This document shows, piece after piece, positions 1 to 11,940 of a stretch of 64,000 bases of DNA. Below the pieces are notes generated by a model. That model worked only from the letters and a program-made list of their open reading frames with translations. It was not told where the DNA came from and ran no database searches. The translations under genes and the position numbers were made by a program. Source of the stretch: Pyxicephalus adspersus (Eukaryota; Chordata; Amphibia; Anura; Pyxicephalidae); assembly GCF_032062135.1 (NCBI RefSeq), contig NC_092858.1, forward strand, positions 162,467,171 to 162,531,170, written 5' to 3'. Each line of letters opens with the position of its first letter. Positions within the stretch are counted from its first letter, which is position 1.

Positions 1-1110
1 TCCTTTGTTCCTTATATGTAATGAAATGGTTTACTTAACCTCCAATTCTCCAATGTATTTATATTAACTTTTTTCATACCTGTGTAACATCATTTAGCCC
101 CCAATACCACAGAACAGAAAACTCCTACTTGGGTTCCAAATCTCCTTGCTAGAGTTCACATAAAGCGTTTTACTTGTTCTCAACCATACTTGGCCAACAA
201 CACGTCACCTGTCATATGGAAAAGTAAGTCACATGCTCACCTCTATGTATAACTAACATTGTTTTTCTCTGGTATCCATACAGATTGGTTCACTTTTGCA
301 CCATTGTAAGAAGAAATGTTAAAATCAGTTCAACTTCCTCTTTATTGCTTTATATATCTCAAGGAATATTCAACCTTTAAAAGCAGGGTTGAATCGGATT
401 GGTTGCTGATTGATAAGTGGCAGCAACTTTGTATTGCATCTAGGCTAACACTTGTGGTGTGGTTGTGATGAGTTTACAGCTTCTTCAGGCCAGGAACTAA
501 TGCCTTTTAGGAGATGCCACATGGTATCATCTCCCTGCAGCAATCCATAGGGAGTTAATACTAATACAACTTACTGCCGCCACCTTTTAAATGTGCAGAA
601 GCTAGATCTTAGGAACCAATGCTGAGGTGTGAGTGTTCATGTGGGTGGCAGGGTGCCAAGCATGGAGGCTCCCCAGATCGAAGAATTAAACCAGCCCTGA
701 ATAACCTTTTATACTATATAGGAGGTACCACAAGAACCTGCAGGGAGTTGGTTTAGAAATGTCTTGTATTGAAGCATAAGTCCCCAGATCTGACAAATTT
801 CGTGAGTTGACTGGTATTACTGAACCAATAAGGATGGGAAAAAAAACTTATTTCTATTCACTTTGTTCACCAGTACATATCTAGATCAAACAACCAGGGT
901 TCTTTCAGTGATAAGGTTTCCTTGTGGGAGATTGTCTTGAGGTTGACTATATAGTTCTGCTACCAATGTCACCTATCAGAGTATGTGGCATGCAACAAAT
1001 GGACCCTATCTGTTCAGTAACTACTAACAGCAATGAACATTTCACTGGTCATAATATAACAAGGCATTATACACACTCAATATCAGTGTAAGTTGACACT
1101 AAAATGACAA
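1..1110. other. Unassigned non-coding stretch
   Basis: AT-rich sequence with stops in all frames and no open frame above 60 codons. I see no tandem structure, terminal inverted repeats or recognised repeat family here. It is probably intergenic or intronic. Confidence 0.6.
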
Positions 1111-1113
1111 CTG

Positions 1114-1414
1114 AGTAAGGGTAAGTTTAGACAGGTAAAGGTAACAGCAGTTTCTGGGCAGCTCCTGGTGGCTATCACGTTGCCTGCCACTCAGCAACAA
1201 ATGGTTCTTAATGAACCAGTGTTTAAACATTTGTGAGTGGACAGCAGTGGGCATTAATCTCTCAATAATCTTTCTCGCTAACTACTACCCCCCATTCACG
1301 CCCTAAAAAAGGCTGCAGATGGGATGCTACATATAGTGCCTCCACCTTGAGCATGGTCCATGTAACCGGTAATCTAACCGCAACCCCGCCGCCCATCTAA
1401 ATTTAGCCTAAAGG
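1114..1414. mobile_element. Small DNA-transposon-like MITE, diverged
   Basis: The left edge reads AAGGGTAAGTTTAGACAGG. The reverse complement of the right edge reads TTTAGGCTAAATTTAGATGG. These match as imperfect inverted repeats around a roughly 300-bp, somewhat GC-richer body. No open frame is present, so it would be non-autonomous. The family is not recognised and no clear target duplication is visible, so the boundaries are approximate. Confidence 0.4.
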
Positions 1415-1790
1415 GGCAACTGTCCCTTTTCTTACTGATCACCTATTTAAAAGACCTCCACTGACCTCTAAGGTAAGAGGGCCCTTCTCTGTGAGCACCA
1501 ATGCAAAGGGACACTTACAATTTTTTTGACTATAATTATTATTTTGTGTTTCATGTTTTGTTTCATAGAAAAAAAGAAGTGTTAATTTAAAAAATACTAA
1601 TTTGGGGTGGCAAACATGCTAGGTGTGTCACAAATTTTAATATTTATTATTATCTCCAACTAAATAAGCTGTAGATTTAACACATCAGGGGCTTATGTAG
1701 ATTTAAATTATTTCAAGAATTTTCTGTGCATGATGCGTGAGATCAGCACTTTTCTTTTTTTGCAGTAGAAGAATTCTGCGTATGCCTGCA
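1415..1790. other. Unassigned non-coding stretch
   Basis: AT-rich sequence with homopolymer runs. I see no gene or repeat structure. Confidence 0.55.
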
Positions 1791-1791
1791 T

Positions 1792-1895
1792 CTTATGGTA
1801 GGGACATTAAATTGTGAAATCCTATGAGGAACAGTTAGTGATACCACAATGGTCTTTGTAAAGCGCTGCCTAATATGTAGGCGATATAAAAATAA
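1792..1895 (+). mobile_element. SINE 3' tail fragment
   Basis: The stretch from GGTAGGGACATTAAATTGTG to AAGCGCTGCCTAATATG, followed by an A/T-rich end, matches the 3' part of the tRNA-headed SINE at 49568-49880 in the same orientation. The tRNA-like head is missing, so this is a 5'-truncated copy. Confidence 0.7.
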
Positions 1896-2711
1896 CATAA
1901 GCGTTTTTTTTAATGGGACATTTTTTTTTTTTTTAATGAGAATTTTCCCTACTGGTATATCTCACTCCCAGATGGAAAAATTATTAGAACAGAACTATAA
2001 ATATGTGCTTAAGTCACCCAAAATCATGTCTAAAAAATCTGTGTACAGAAAGGGGTTTCCAATGTGTGAGGTCATAGGATGTCCAGGACTCAAAGACAAG
2101 TGAGCAGAAGCTAAGATTCTTGACAACAGCTTGCCAAATATTTTTTCTAACAACAAAAAGCCAGGATAGCTCTGGGTGATGGTGCAGGAAGCACGAGGGC
2201 ACCATCTTTAAATGAAAAGGACAAACAGACAAAACATTTCTTCACTAAAAGAAGTGAGGCCAATTGTGAAGAGATGCTGGAGACCTTGACAGCCGTCAAA
2301 ACAAACCCAGCAAATGTTCTCAGTGTCTTTCTTGTTGCTATAGCTGGGCAAGACATCTGGTATAGGCGTCCACAATGCAGGAAACATGGACGATGCATTA
2401 TTTGCTCAAGAAAATGCAACAGAAAGGATTTGACGAATGGAAAATGGAAAAAAAGTTTGAAATTCAACTCTCTGTTCTAGATTTCCAGTAATCACATTAT
2501 TTATATAAAAGCAATATACTTTTTTTAATAATCTAAATTAAATGAATATAATTTTTTATATGATTATTCTGTTGATTATCAATTTAGAAGAGAAAATAGG
2601 ATAAAAAAATGAATTTCTATTTGGCTTTTGTCTGCATTTTTTGTCACTATTTTTTCCTCTGTATATTATTAGTGACAGCAAAGTATGAAAACATGAAAAT
2701 TAAATTGCTTT
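1896..2711. other. Unassigned stretch with short broken open frames
   Basis: The plus strand has two short open frames (1849-2103 and 2274-2480). Between them another open stretch continues in frame with the second if read from about 2160. The second encodes a Cys/His-rich segment near its end (CRKHGRCIICSRKC). This could be a decayed coding remnant, for example of a transposon, but no family is recognised and chance is a fair alternative. Confidence 0.25.
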
Positions 2712-2714
2712 ATT

Positions 2715-2955
2715 GGGGCTGATTTACTAAAGGAAGTAGAACTATGCACTTACCAAGGTGAATGTGGTGCCTAATGAATGTGGTGCCTAATGAATGTGGT
2801 GAAAATTCACTTTGCAAAGAATACCCAATCACATTTTGGAAAATCTAGACAAAACAGATGATTGGATGGCTGACGTCAGTAGAGGTTCATCTCATTGCAA
2901 GGGACAATTCATTTTGCTATGAGAACAGCATATAATCCCTTAGTAAATTAACCTC
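2715..2955. mobile_element. MITE with ATT target duplication, related to the palindromic family
   Basis: The left end is GGGGCTGATTTACTAAAGG and the reverse complement of the right end is GAGGTTAATTTACTAAGGG, so the ends are inverted repeats. The element is flanked directly by ATT on both sides (2712-2714 and 2956-2958). The GATTTAYTAAAGG core of the end resembles the GGCCCTGATTTATTAAAG family found ten times elsewhere here. It has no coding capacity. Confidence 0.65.
2761..2801. repeat. 16-bp tandem repeat, about 2.5 units
   Basis: The unit AATGTGGTGCCTAATG occurs twice exactly and is followed by a partial third copy. It lies inside the MITE at 2715-2955 and is probably a local slippage product. 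Confidence 0.9.
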
Positions 2956-2959
2956 ATTG

Positions 2960-5160
2960 GAACAGGGATTTCAGATCTTAAAACAACTTTTAAATAATTA
3001 ACTCTTACTTACAGTTTTTCAGGAAGAATGGGAGCAGGAAGAAAAGGAAAGTCTCATCACTGGGACACAAATAAAAAACATTCAGTATATTTAAACATAT
3101 TTTATTCACCAATAAATAAGCAACATTTTGCTTTTGGATAAAATTAAGGTAAATGTGGATTTGATTAATATTGCTTTGAACATATGAATGAGGGAATAAA
3201 CATTTACCTATATCTACTTATAGCAAAACACTTACCTTCACTTCCCCAGAGCCTTTTCTTTAGCTGGCGGTGTTTTGGTCCCGTGCCATCTTGGATTCTT
3301 ATTAAGTCCTGGTGCAAAAGAAGCACTGGGCATCACCAACTTTTTCCTTCTTCTTCTCTTTTGTGCCTATGTCACTCGATCTTGCAATGCCCAGGGACAA
3401 GATCGGGTGACGTATCCACCTGTCAATGAAAAAATAAGACTGAGCATGTGTTACATCAACATTTTTTATCAGTTGTGGGGAAAAGCTCCTTCTGTGCATG
3501 CCCAATCTCAATGTTGCTCGATCTTAGGCATGGACAGAAGGAGCAGCCCAAAGTCTCCTGGGATATGTGACAAAGATATACCAGGAGGCTCTGGGCTCCC
3601 AATCAAATAATTTCTGCCATGGTGGTAGAGACAGAAGGGGAGGGGTATCTCCTTTTTCTTATAGAAAAAAAAACATTTCAGGGAAAAAACAAGCTAATAT
3701 TTGTTTTATCAAGCAGATGAACCTTATAAGCAGGTGCACCTAGTAAATTGGCTGGAGAGTACAGTTCCTACGCGTCTGTTAACATGGCCCAATCAAAGTG
3801 AAGTAAAAGCTGAAAATTAACTATGACTTTATAAGCAAAGAAAGGTACTAAAGAGAAACCAGGATTTAAAAGAAATAAAACTTGGCCTGGGGGGGGGTGA
3901 TCGGGGCAATTAATTGTTTGATTACTGCAGTTTTGTATTATGTTTTAGAACAGTTATTAGGCAGATATATATATTCCAAGATAACTTTTTCATGAATAAT
4001 ATCTGAAGATTTGGATGCTTGCAGCATTTATAATTATTTCTTACATCCAACTTATCAGTCTTGTGTAATCATTACATGCCTTTTTTGGCTTCTTGTTAAA
4101 AATCCTTTTCTGGTTTGGAAATAAATTAAGTTTGTTTAATTTGTCATCAGTTAACTACGTCTTTCAAGTTTTAAACCCATCCCCATTATTATTAGATCTG
4201 AAGGACGGATTTTAAAAAAATGGTTTCATTGACGTCAATCATGTATATTTTTTTTCAATGGAGAATTAAGTGTTTCCCAGTTTTCGGTGGTTATGTGGTT
4301 ACTAAGGCAATACGTAAATAGCAGGGGGATTCTCCATAAGGTCTTCTTACAATGGTCACCACTGTTTTTGGACTGTTAGGATAGTGATGTATGTGCCTTT
4401 ATGCCTGAAGCCTACTTCACCATATGTCACCTTGGTAACTGCTGTCTCTAAAAGCAAACTCTAGATGCTTGATTTCAGAAATACAAAGAGATATAGATGT
4501 TGGCACCAGAAAGTATATGTGCACACACGGCACTAACATTCTGGTTTCTACAAATTGTAACTTTCGGAATCTGTGAATTTAAAGAAATAAGTGCAGAACT
4601 CTGAACAAGTTTATATTGCTGAAGGCTTTTAAACTATTCATGTATTTTTTGCATACTTCAAAGGTTCTAGGGAATTTATTAAAATATAAATTTGTCTTTT
4701 TCTTTTTTTTGGCAATCTGTAGAAGTTTATTGTTTTTAAACATAACGCTAGGGTCATTTTATTCTAATAAACTACTCAATAAAAACAAAAGTAAACAAAA
4801 TAAAAAGGGTAATGGCTAAGCAAGATAACATAATCATTACATATACTTCTTTCTAGTTTTCTTTTTATTAAGGAATTATCCTTGCAACTCCTGCAGTTGG
4901 GAGAAGGTGGAAACGGGGGTAAGAAGGTTGCAGACCAAACAGGTGACGGACATTTGTATATGGTGTTCCATGCCCCAGTACCACTGCTCCCTATTTTCTT
5001 CTGCAGTCTTTGTTTGCCTGATGTGTTGCTTACTGGCAGCCACACTTTATACACATATGAAAAGCGTGGCCCTACATAGAGCCCAGCTGGTAATGCTGCT
5101 CCATCTTAGCACTGTCATCTGTATGTTGAAAATTGAAGAAAGAACAGGTAGTTGGAGAGC
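2960..5160. other. Unassigned non-coding stretch
   Basis: There is no convincing gene. Positions 3230-3610 are less AT-rich and have a repeat-like feel, including a near-inverted pair around CTCGATCTTG and CAAGATCGGGTG. The 111-codon frame at 3275-3610 lies in this stretch and resembles no protein I know. The rest is AT-rich with stops in all frames. Confidence 0.45.
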
Positions 5161-5166
5161 TATTGT

Positions 5167-5290
5167 GTGCATGTGTGTATTTGTAGTGTATGTATACAAG
5201 TATATAGGAATGTGCATAAATATGTGTATACGTATGTGTATGCAGTGTGTATATGTACTATGTGTGTGTTATATATTATATGTACATGGA
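5167..5290 (+). repeat. TG/TA-rich simple sequence
   Basis: An imperfect run of TGTGTA and TATG units with alternating purine and pyrimidine. It is low-complexity DNA and accounts for the 139-codon open frame across 4907-5326. Confidence 0.8.
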
Positions 5291-5369
5291 GTACTGCTGT
5301 GTTTCAATATTAAAGGTTGGTGGTAAAAGAAAACATATGGAGTGTTGTGTGCTGAGCTGTATACTTCTA

Positions 5370-5720
5370 ACTCCAGCAATCACATTTCATACACCTAACA
5401 CCTGCACGAAAAACCTCCTAAACTGACCACTTCACTCTTCACCACTTTAGTACAATATATAAAAATGATTTCTGCACTCAAAAAATTGTTTACCACTGAC
5501 TCCTTCAAACAGTAGATTACATACATGTGACCCCTGCACCTAGTTTGTTACATACGTCTGACCCCTGCATGCAGTGGATTACATACTCCTGTCCCTTGCG
5601 CTTGGAACATTACATACACCAGAGCCCTGCAATCAGTATGTTACTTTCTTGTATGGACACTGTGTTATGTTATGCACATTACATACTTCACATCCCAAGT
5701 AGAGTATGCTTTTACATAAA
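5370..5720 (+). repeat. Degenerate 31-bp minisatellite
   Basis: The phrase (G/C)(A/T)TTACATAC followed by a CCCCTGCA-like stretch recurs with starts at 5515, 5547, 5577, 5608 and 5640, a spacing of 30-32 bp. More diverged units extend upstream to about 5370 (CACATTTCATACACC, CACCTGCACG). Copies differ at many positions, so the array is old. Confidence 0.75.
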
Positions 5721-6576
5721 AAATATTCTGATAAGTTCCTCCCACTGATAGTAATACAATCTACTATTTCTGTACATACATCATACCACTTAGGGTGCCC
5801 AAGGGGCCCCTGCATCTTTCAAAAGCCTAACAACACTACCGGAAAGGGCATCAAAGGTTTATTGGGAGTCCACTGATTTCTAGTTATGTCCCTATGTGGT
5901 AAATTAAGTTGCTAAAATAGCAAGTGAGTTTTAAAAGAGAATATAATTTTTTTATAATAACATAAAGAATTATCTGTGAATATTTGGACTTTTTAACTGG
6001 AATGCGGGCTTTGGGTTTTAAAGTGTTCTTGTACTTCAGAAAAGGATCTTACAAACTATACTATACTATGAAATGCATAATTTGCCACATAATTTTTAAT
6101 TTCCTAAAGCTTTTAGATCTCTTATGGCTGCTACTACCTCTAGTCAGTTTAGGCCTACTGACAAAGCAAAAAGTTTATGTAAATATTGTATTTATAATAT
6201 ATGACATTGTGAAAGAAAGTGTCGCAATCACCCTGCACAATAAATTAAATAATAGGTACCACACCCTGGATTAAATAGTAGAACTTGTTGGCCCTATTTA
6301 AGATAGATGCAAATAGGGCTAAACAAGTTCTACAGAGGGGTTTTCAAGGTGCCACAATTACTAATAGTTATTAAAAAACATATTTTATTTAAAATATCTC
6401 ACAAAACAATTTTTTTACATATAATCAATGGTGATACAATAAAATCAATGGATGAATAATTAGCTTTACTATACAGTAACCTCTATTAATTATAGCATGG
6501 ATCAATCATAAAAGATGGTAAGTAATCATTAAAGTTGCAGTTCCCACTGAAAAAACAGAGAGTGCACCTTAGGCTC
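5721..6576. other. Unassigned AT-rich stretch, possible Penelope-like UTR at its end
   Basis: There is no gene. From about 6360 the sequence is a run of AT-rich text with AATCAATGG-type words that ends in the hammerhead-like motif. The arrangement resembles the region at 57540-57780, so 6360-6620 may be one old retroelement end. Confidence 0.35.
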
Positions 6577-6619
6577 AACTCTACACGTTTCGCAGATCTG
6601 GTCTGCGTCATCAAGAGTT
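6577..6619 (-). ncRNA. Hammerhead-ribozyme-like two-stem motif
   Basis: On the minus strand the order is AACTCT, TGATGA, CGCAGA, a 5-nt loop, TCTGCG, AAACGTGT, AGAGTT. The outer AACTCT/AGAGTT and inner CGCAGA/TCTGCG pairs are perfect. The single-stranded parts resemble the hammerhead CUGAUGA and GAAAC boxes. It departs from the canonical core in having CTTGATGA rather than CTGATGA and a shifted stem II start, so activity is doubtful. Three weaker relatives occur elsewhere in the window. Confidence 0.35.
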
Positions 6620-9600
6620 AAATAACAGCTGCCAGGATTACAATGGGAATCTGCAGAAAAAAAGAATATATAGTTTCCTTCAGAATCACATAGTTTATTA
6701 TTGCAAAGAATTTTACAATGTTTAAACAAATATTGCAAAATCAAAACCAGTTACAAAGCTACATCAAAAGTGTCATTACAGACTGACATTGCTCAGATTT
6801 CCTAAACCCTCTCCTTCTTGACATTAGCTTTGTTGGACCTGAATATGACCAAATTTGGGTTTAAATTTTTATTTCCCATAAACTTCAATGGCATTTTCTG
6901 CCCATTAACTCACTCACATGTTTTACACAAAAGAGGTATTATCAGCACTGAATAAAAGAAATATAATATGGCACAGTCAAGGTAATTCAATTATTCTATT
7001 AAAAGTGGTATAGACAAGCACATCTCCTGAAACCACTACACAAAATTTAACTTTCTTGAAGAACTTTACTAGGAGTTGTGTACATGGGAGAACAGGGAGA
7101 ACAGGGAGAAACAGGGAGAACTGCAATGTATTGCAATTTGTAAACTCTCTATCTGGATGAAATCTTTTTTTATAATATTCCCTATTCTAAACTTCACAAA
7201 AAAACTTAATTGTAAATTTCCCATCATTTGTAAAAATATACCTAAATGGTTCTGTATGATAATGTACAGATCTGAGTGGCTCAATTATGTGTCTATAAAG
7301 CTTTGTTTCATTAACTACCAAGAGTGCACACTTTAAAAATAAAAAGGCAGATTTATCAAGTTTTAATAACACTTAAGGTGTGCTAAAGTGGCCTATTAAG
7401 CAATAGGATTAGATGTGATAATAATACTTCAGATGCTTCTTACATTTAATGTGCTGTTTCAGCTTGATGATCAGGCTCAAGATTCTTTCACAAGAGGGAA
7501 AAAGAAGTGATGCACAGTTATATGGTGTATTGAAAAAAAGTTGGTGAAAAAGCAATCTCTAAGGTAATAAAAAAAAAGGCTCTGACTTGACTCTGAAGAT
7601 TTTTTATTACATATTTTTTATTACAAATAAAAGGCAAACAAGCTGTCAAAAATAAAAAAAAGCCCAAAAAAATATGCAATGAAATAATAATGGAAAAAAC
7701 TGTAATATGCTTTATTCCATTAGAAACCTTTTATTTAATTTTGCGAATGAGGAATAGTTGAAATTTCTATTGTTTCTTTTTTCTTTTTCAATTCTAATAT
7801 ACCCAAAGGGACAAGAATCTCCAAAAAGCGGTATGAATTTTCCTAGAAAATTTGTAATATGAGACTATTTTTAGATTTTCCTCCTATTGCTATTCTGGGG
7901 ACAACTTAAAGTAGAACAAAAGTCCCACTTTGAACTTTAGCGATTCAGGTAGGTGGTTACTGCAGAAAGGGAAAGGCGATGTCCCTTCATTTGGCAAACA
8001 GTGCCAACATCAAAGCTGCACATTACATGTGCCATGCAGTAAAGAGCTAAAACAAAATTAAACTGGGCTATTTTAACATTTTTGATTAGTGATAACTTTC
8101 AGCCCTCATAAAAGTGGTCATCAAATCAAACAGAAAAAGTAAATGTTAGTAAATACATGGGAAAAAAAATATAAACCTGACATGGGTTTTTACTATCACC
8201 ACAAATATGATTTTAAATACACTTTAAGGCCTAAAAGTGGTGAATCTGACATTATCTGTTTAAAATCATCCAGGTCCAGGTTTCAATGACACTGAAATGT
8301 TTTCCACCAGGTAGGGAATGTTAGGTTCATTGCCATAAAAAAAGACCTTTAATACAGTTACACATGTGTATAAATACATCTTCAAACATATAAATTGTGC
8401 AAAACCTTAAAACTATGTTGGTTTACTTTTGAAAGTTAAACATGATTTCTATTGGTGTTTTTTCTTTGATGATCATATACAGAACTCTTTTTTTTTTAAC
8501 AAGAAACCTATGCAAAAGCTAAAAGAAGAAGAAGAAGACTTGTTAAATTCCAAACATTCTCACGGGATGCCGATGACACCCAAACTGTATGCACATCAAA
8601 TTACTCTTCACGTCACGTCTTCCATGGATCGACCAGGGAGACAGCAAATTTTTTTAACCATGTGTTGATTTGATTCATCTTTTCACAACACTATGCCAAT
8701 TAACCACAAGACTTTGAAGATGTCGAAAAAAATCCAGTTTGCTTTCTGAATTTTTTCTTTTGACTTTTGACTTTCTATTTGTGTTTCTTTGTTCTTTAAT
8801 TAATGTTACATTGTATTGCTGTGTTTCTGTGTATTTGTATTGCTAAGTAACGAGCCCTGAAAATATTTATGAAATATAAAAGGATTCAGTAATAATTAAA
8901 TATATGTGAAGGTGAAATTATAAAAAGAGAAACATGTCATGTATCTTTGCAGTAAATACAAATTTCTCTATGTTTTATTTTTTCGGAGAGACCCTACATT
9001 TTTATTTGTGTATTCAGATGCTTGCTTATGGTTCACCTCCAAAGAAATTGTGTGCCCAAGTCATGCACGTTAAAATACTTTTTTTTGAGTAAGCAGTAAA
9101 AGCATGTTAAAATTCCCTATTCGTCTTTGTATTTTTATATCCTACATACTAAACGAACAATGCAATCATGCACAGACAAAACCTGTGCTCGCACACCACA
9201 ACTGCCTCCCGCAACGTGACCACCGCCGCCCGAAGTGCGTGCGCCACCACCGCTGAAACAGTTGGCATGGTGACATATAAACGTGCCAAAACAAAACAGC
9301 AGTTGACACTTTTGCCACAGTGCCAGCAGCTACTCCACTCCACAGTCTTGGATTTACGATTCTTTTGAGAATCGGGGGTTTACTGGATGTTGATAATCTT
9401 TAGAAGTGCATGATACAGGCACTATTTTTTTGAGTTTTTGAGAATAGGTCTTAGCAGGTATCCAGTCCTCTGATATAAATGACTGGAAGATGTTTCTAAG
9501 CTGTTAGAAACTGACTATAACCTACAGATCAGCAATAAAGTCTTGAGAACTTCCTTCTTTGATTAGTCCTTAAAGTAGACCTATGGTCTCCCATTAAAAA

Positions 9601-11354
9601 GTGTGATGCAGTTAGAAAGTTATAAATGCTTAGGCTTCCCTATGTTCCTCTGCAACGCCTTGCCAGGATAAGTGTGTGCTTATCCTGCCAGTGAAATCCA
9701 CCTAATTCATTTTCCTGTGATGGGGTGGCAACTATGCTGCACTACTCATGAATTTAGAGCAGAGTTGTCATGCTCATGTAAACTTTACCTGCTTGTGGGA
9801 TAAAATATTGCAGGGGACAATTTTTATTAGCATTTTTAAGGTTTGTTAATCAGCATCTGGGCACACCTGTCCACAATTATTTGGATTGATTGCACTGATT
9901 ATGTGGCTGAAACCCTCCCACTTTGAGTCGTAGTGTCTGGGAGGGGGAAAATGTGAGACACAAAAGAGGATTCGGCTCATTTAAGGTGTTTTGGTGTAGC
10001 TGATGTATGTGATTTGTGTATTACATAATAACTGGGTTTGGGACTTGCCTTACCTGTCATACAGTTTCCTTTAGTTATACTTTATTCCATAATTGTTTAA
10101 ATATTTCATAATTTCAGGAAAAACTTCAAACTTTTTTTTATGGTTTGGGATGTAGATGGCAAGAATTAGAATATTTATCAGGTTTATTATGTTATTTGTG
10201 TTCTCATCACCAAGATCTGCTTGACCTTCAACCAAAATTCATGGTTCTTGGAGACAACAGAAAACACTTGGTGTCTGTTGGTGTTTTCCTACATATTCTA
10301 CACTGCTAAAATAATCACATAGTAATGACGAACCTCCCTATTGGGAATTTGAATCTCCGAAATTTGATAGATGATCTAAGTCTTCCCGCAGTTTAAAACT
10401 AGAAATAATAAAGTTGGTTTACAAATTCACACTCAAGGAAGTATATCTCTTCACTTAAATGCAAATTTGAACTAAATTTCAATATCCGATCTGGTAGAAA
10501 TATTTTTCACATGATAAAGTAAGTTGAATATTTAGACATTATTTTACCTGATTCTCCTATAAGCTCTTTTAGCAAATCATCCCAAATGTGTCAGCTGAAT
10601 CCATGCTTCAATCTCTTTACATTTTAAGTAGGTTTTTTTTTTTTAATAGTCACAAAAAGCACTGATAAAAAATTGGTTGAGCAAGAGTTTGGTTACCTAG
10701 TTTAATTTCACTCTTTTTATCTTTAATTGGAAAGAGAAATGTGAAGAAAAAGGAAAAGATAAGGCCACATAATATATTCCTCTTTCTGCTCCTATATACC
10801 CTTTATCTGTGAACATTCCATTTGTGAAAAGCTCACTTCTCATTCCGAGTCCATTACATAAGGAGAATGAACAGACATAATGATTTGAATAATTGACTGA
10901 GACATTTTAAAGTCTCCTCACATCATTAAATCTAATTTTCTTCATACGGAGGTATTATACTGTGTGAAAACCTTGTGTGAATGAAAACTTTGAAAGTTTT
11001 ATGGACAACACCCAAAGACCACACAGGAGCCTCTTAGGAAAGCTGTCAGGTGTACAGGCTGAGAATGATAAAAAAGACAGATCACAATGTTATGATATGA
11101 TATTGCGCTTGTCATTAAATTGAACAAATATGCTCAGAGTGTCAGCTTTATGCTCAGCATATTTGCAGAATATGTCAGACTTACTTCTATGTTTGCACCA
11201 TTATCGTATCACCACAGCTGTCTTCTTCTCCGGCACCTTTTTCATATCCCACATCTTCAATCTTTGGCCATTGGGTGGCCTTTGATTATGAAATAAGCTT
11301 ACTGACACTACATTATTCTGACATTCAGCTTGCTTTTGGTATGTTATACATTTT
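6620..11354. other. Unassigned non-coding stretch
   Basis: AT-rich DNA without gene structure. Positions 7906-8060 (starting TTAAAGTAGAAC) and 9575-9800 (starting TTAAAGTAGACC) begin like the TTAA-flanked elements at 25992 and 28907 and may be further diverged repeats. Positions 10860-11200 are non-repetitive, with a small hairpin (arms 11126-11137 and 11153-11164), and might be conserved non-coding DNA. The frames at 8429-8668 and 9168-9368 show no protein-like pattern. Confidence 0.45.
7086..7122 (+). repeat. GGGAGAACA tandem repeat, 4 units
   Basis: The unit GGGAGAACA recurs about four times with one single-base length change. Confidence 0.9.
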
Positions 11355-11586
11355 AGAATTATCATGTATTTATATAGTGCTGACATGTTCTGCAGCAGTA
11401 TTCAGATTCCATATTCTTGTTACAAACTGTCCATAGTGGAGTGCACAATCTAATGTCCAAAGTATAGTCAGAGTTTACCAACAGTGAAACATAGGCCATT
11501 GCTCTTGGGGAAGCACTAACCTACCAGTATGTCTTTGGCATGTGGGGCCAAACCAGAGGTCCCAGAGAAAACCAATTCAAACACGG
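11355..11586 (-). mobile_element. SINE, diverged copy
   Basis: Read on the plus strand, it runs from TATAGTGCTGACATGTTCTGCAG through GCACAATCTAATGTCC to a region like the 5' body (GGGGCCAAACCAGAGGTCCC, then CAAACACGGGT). This is the reverse complement of the SINE seen intact at 49568-49880. The tRNA-like head is not present, and a TA microsatellite follows at that end. Confidence 0.65.
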
Positions 11587-11587
11587 G

Positions 11588-11604
11588 TATATATATATAT
11601 ATTC

Positions 11605-11641
<37 letters not shown>

Positions 11642-11646
11642 TATAA
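11588..11646. repeat. (TA)n microsatellite
   Basis: An almost pure TA run interrupted once by TCATAAA and ending in TAAATATATAA. Confidence 0.95.
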
Positions 11647-11720
11647 CTAGCTGATTACCCGGCATTGCCAGGGTATTTATTTATTGCAATCCTATTTTAT
11701 ACATGAAAAGGAATCATATA
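11647..11720 (+). mobile_element. Repeat remnant beginning CTAGCTGATTACCCGGC
   Basis: The sequence CTAGCTGATTACCCGGCATT next to a TA run is a phrase I remember from dispersed repeats in many animal genomes. The family cannot be named from the sequence alone, and only a short piece is recognisable. Confidence 0.3.
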
Positions 11721-11940
11721 GTGCTATATATATCAAGTTATAGTAATTTTCTTGTATACAATGTGATTTCATTTTATTTTAAAGCAAAAGCTTTAGCCAC
11801 CATACTGCCTAGTACTTACAGATGCTTCAAATAGGCTAGAGAGTTTACACTGCCCTACATTAGTACTGCAAAATAAAAAAAAAATCTAGGAGCTCTACCA
11901 GCTAGCTATTTAGCTATTTTTTAAGGCTTAAAAAGACAGT
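11721..11940. other. Unassigned non-coding stretch
   Basis: AT-rich spacer between repeats. I see nothing in it. Confidence 0.6.

Noticed and set aside
2761..2801. Short regular direct repeats as a CRISPR array
   Set aside because: Units abut without spacers and the DNA is vertebrate.
4907..5326. 139-codon plus frame, one of the longest intact frames
   Set aside because: Its C-terminal half is translated TG/TA simple sequence (repeated VCMCV, MCI, YVLCV text) with no domain pattern.
11588..11646. TA run as a replication origin or TATA promoter
   Set aside because: A simple microsatellite with no neighbouring transcript signal.
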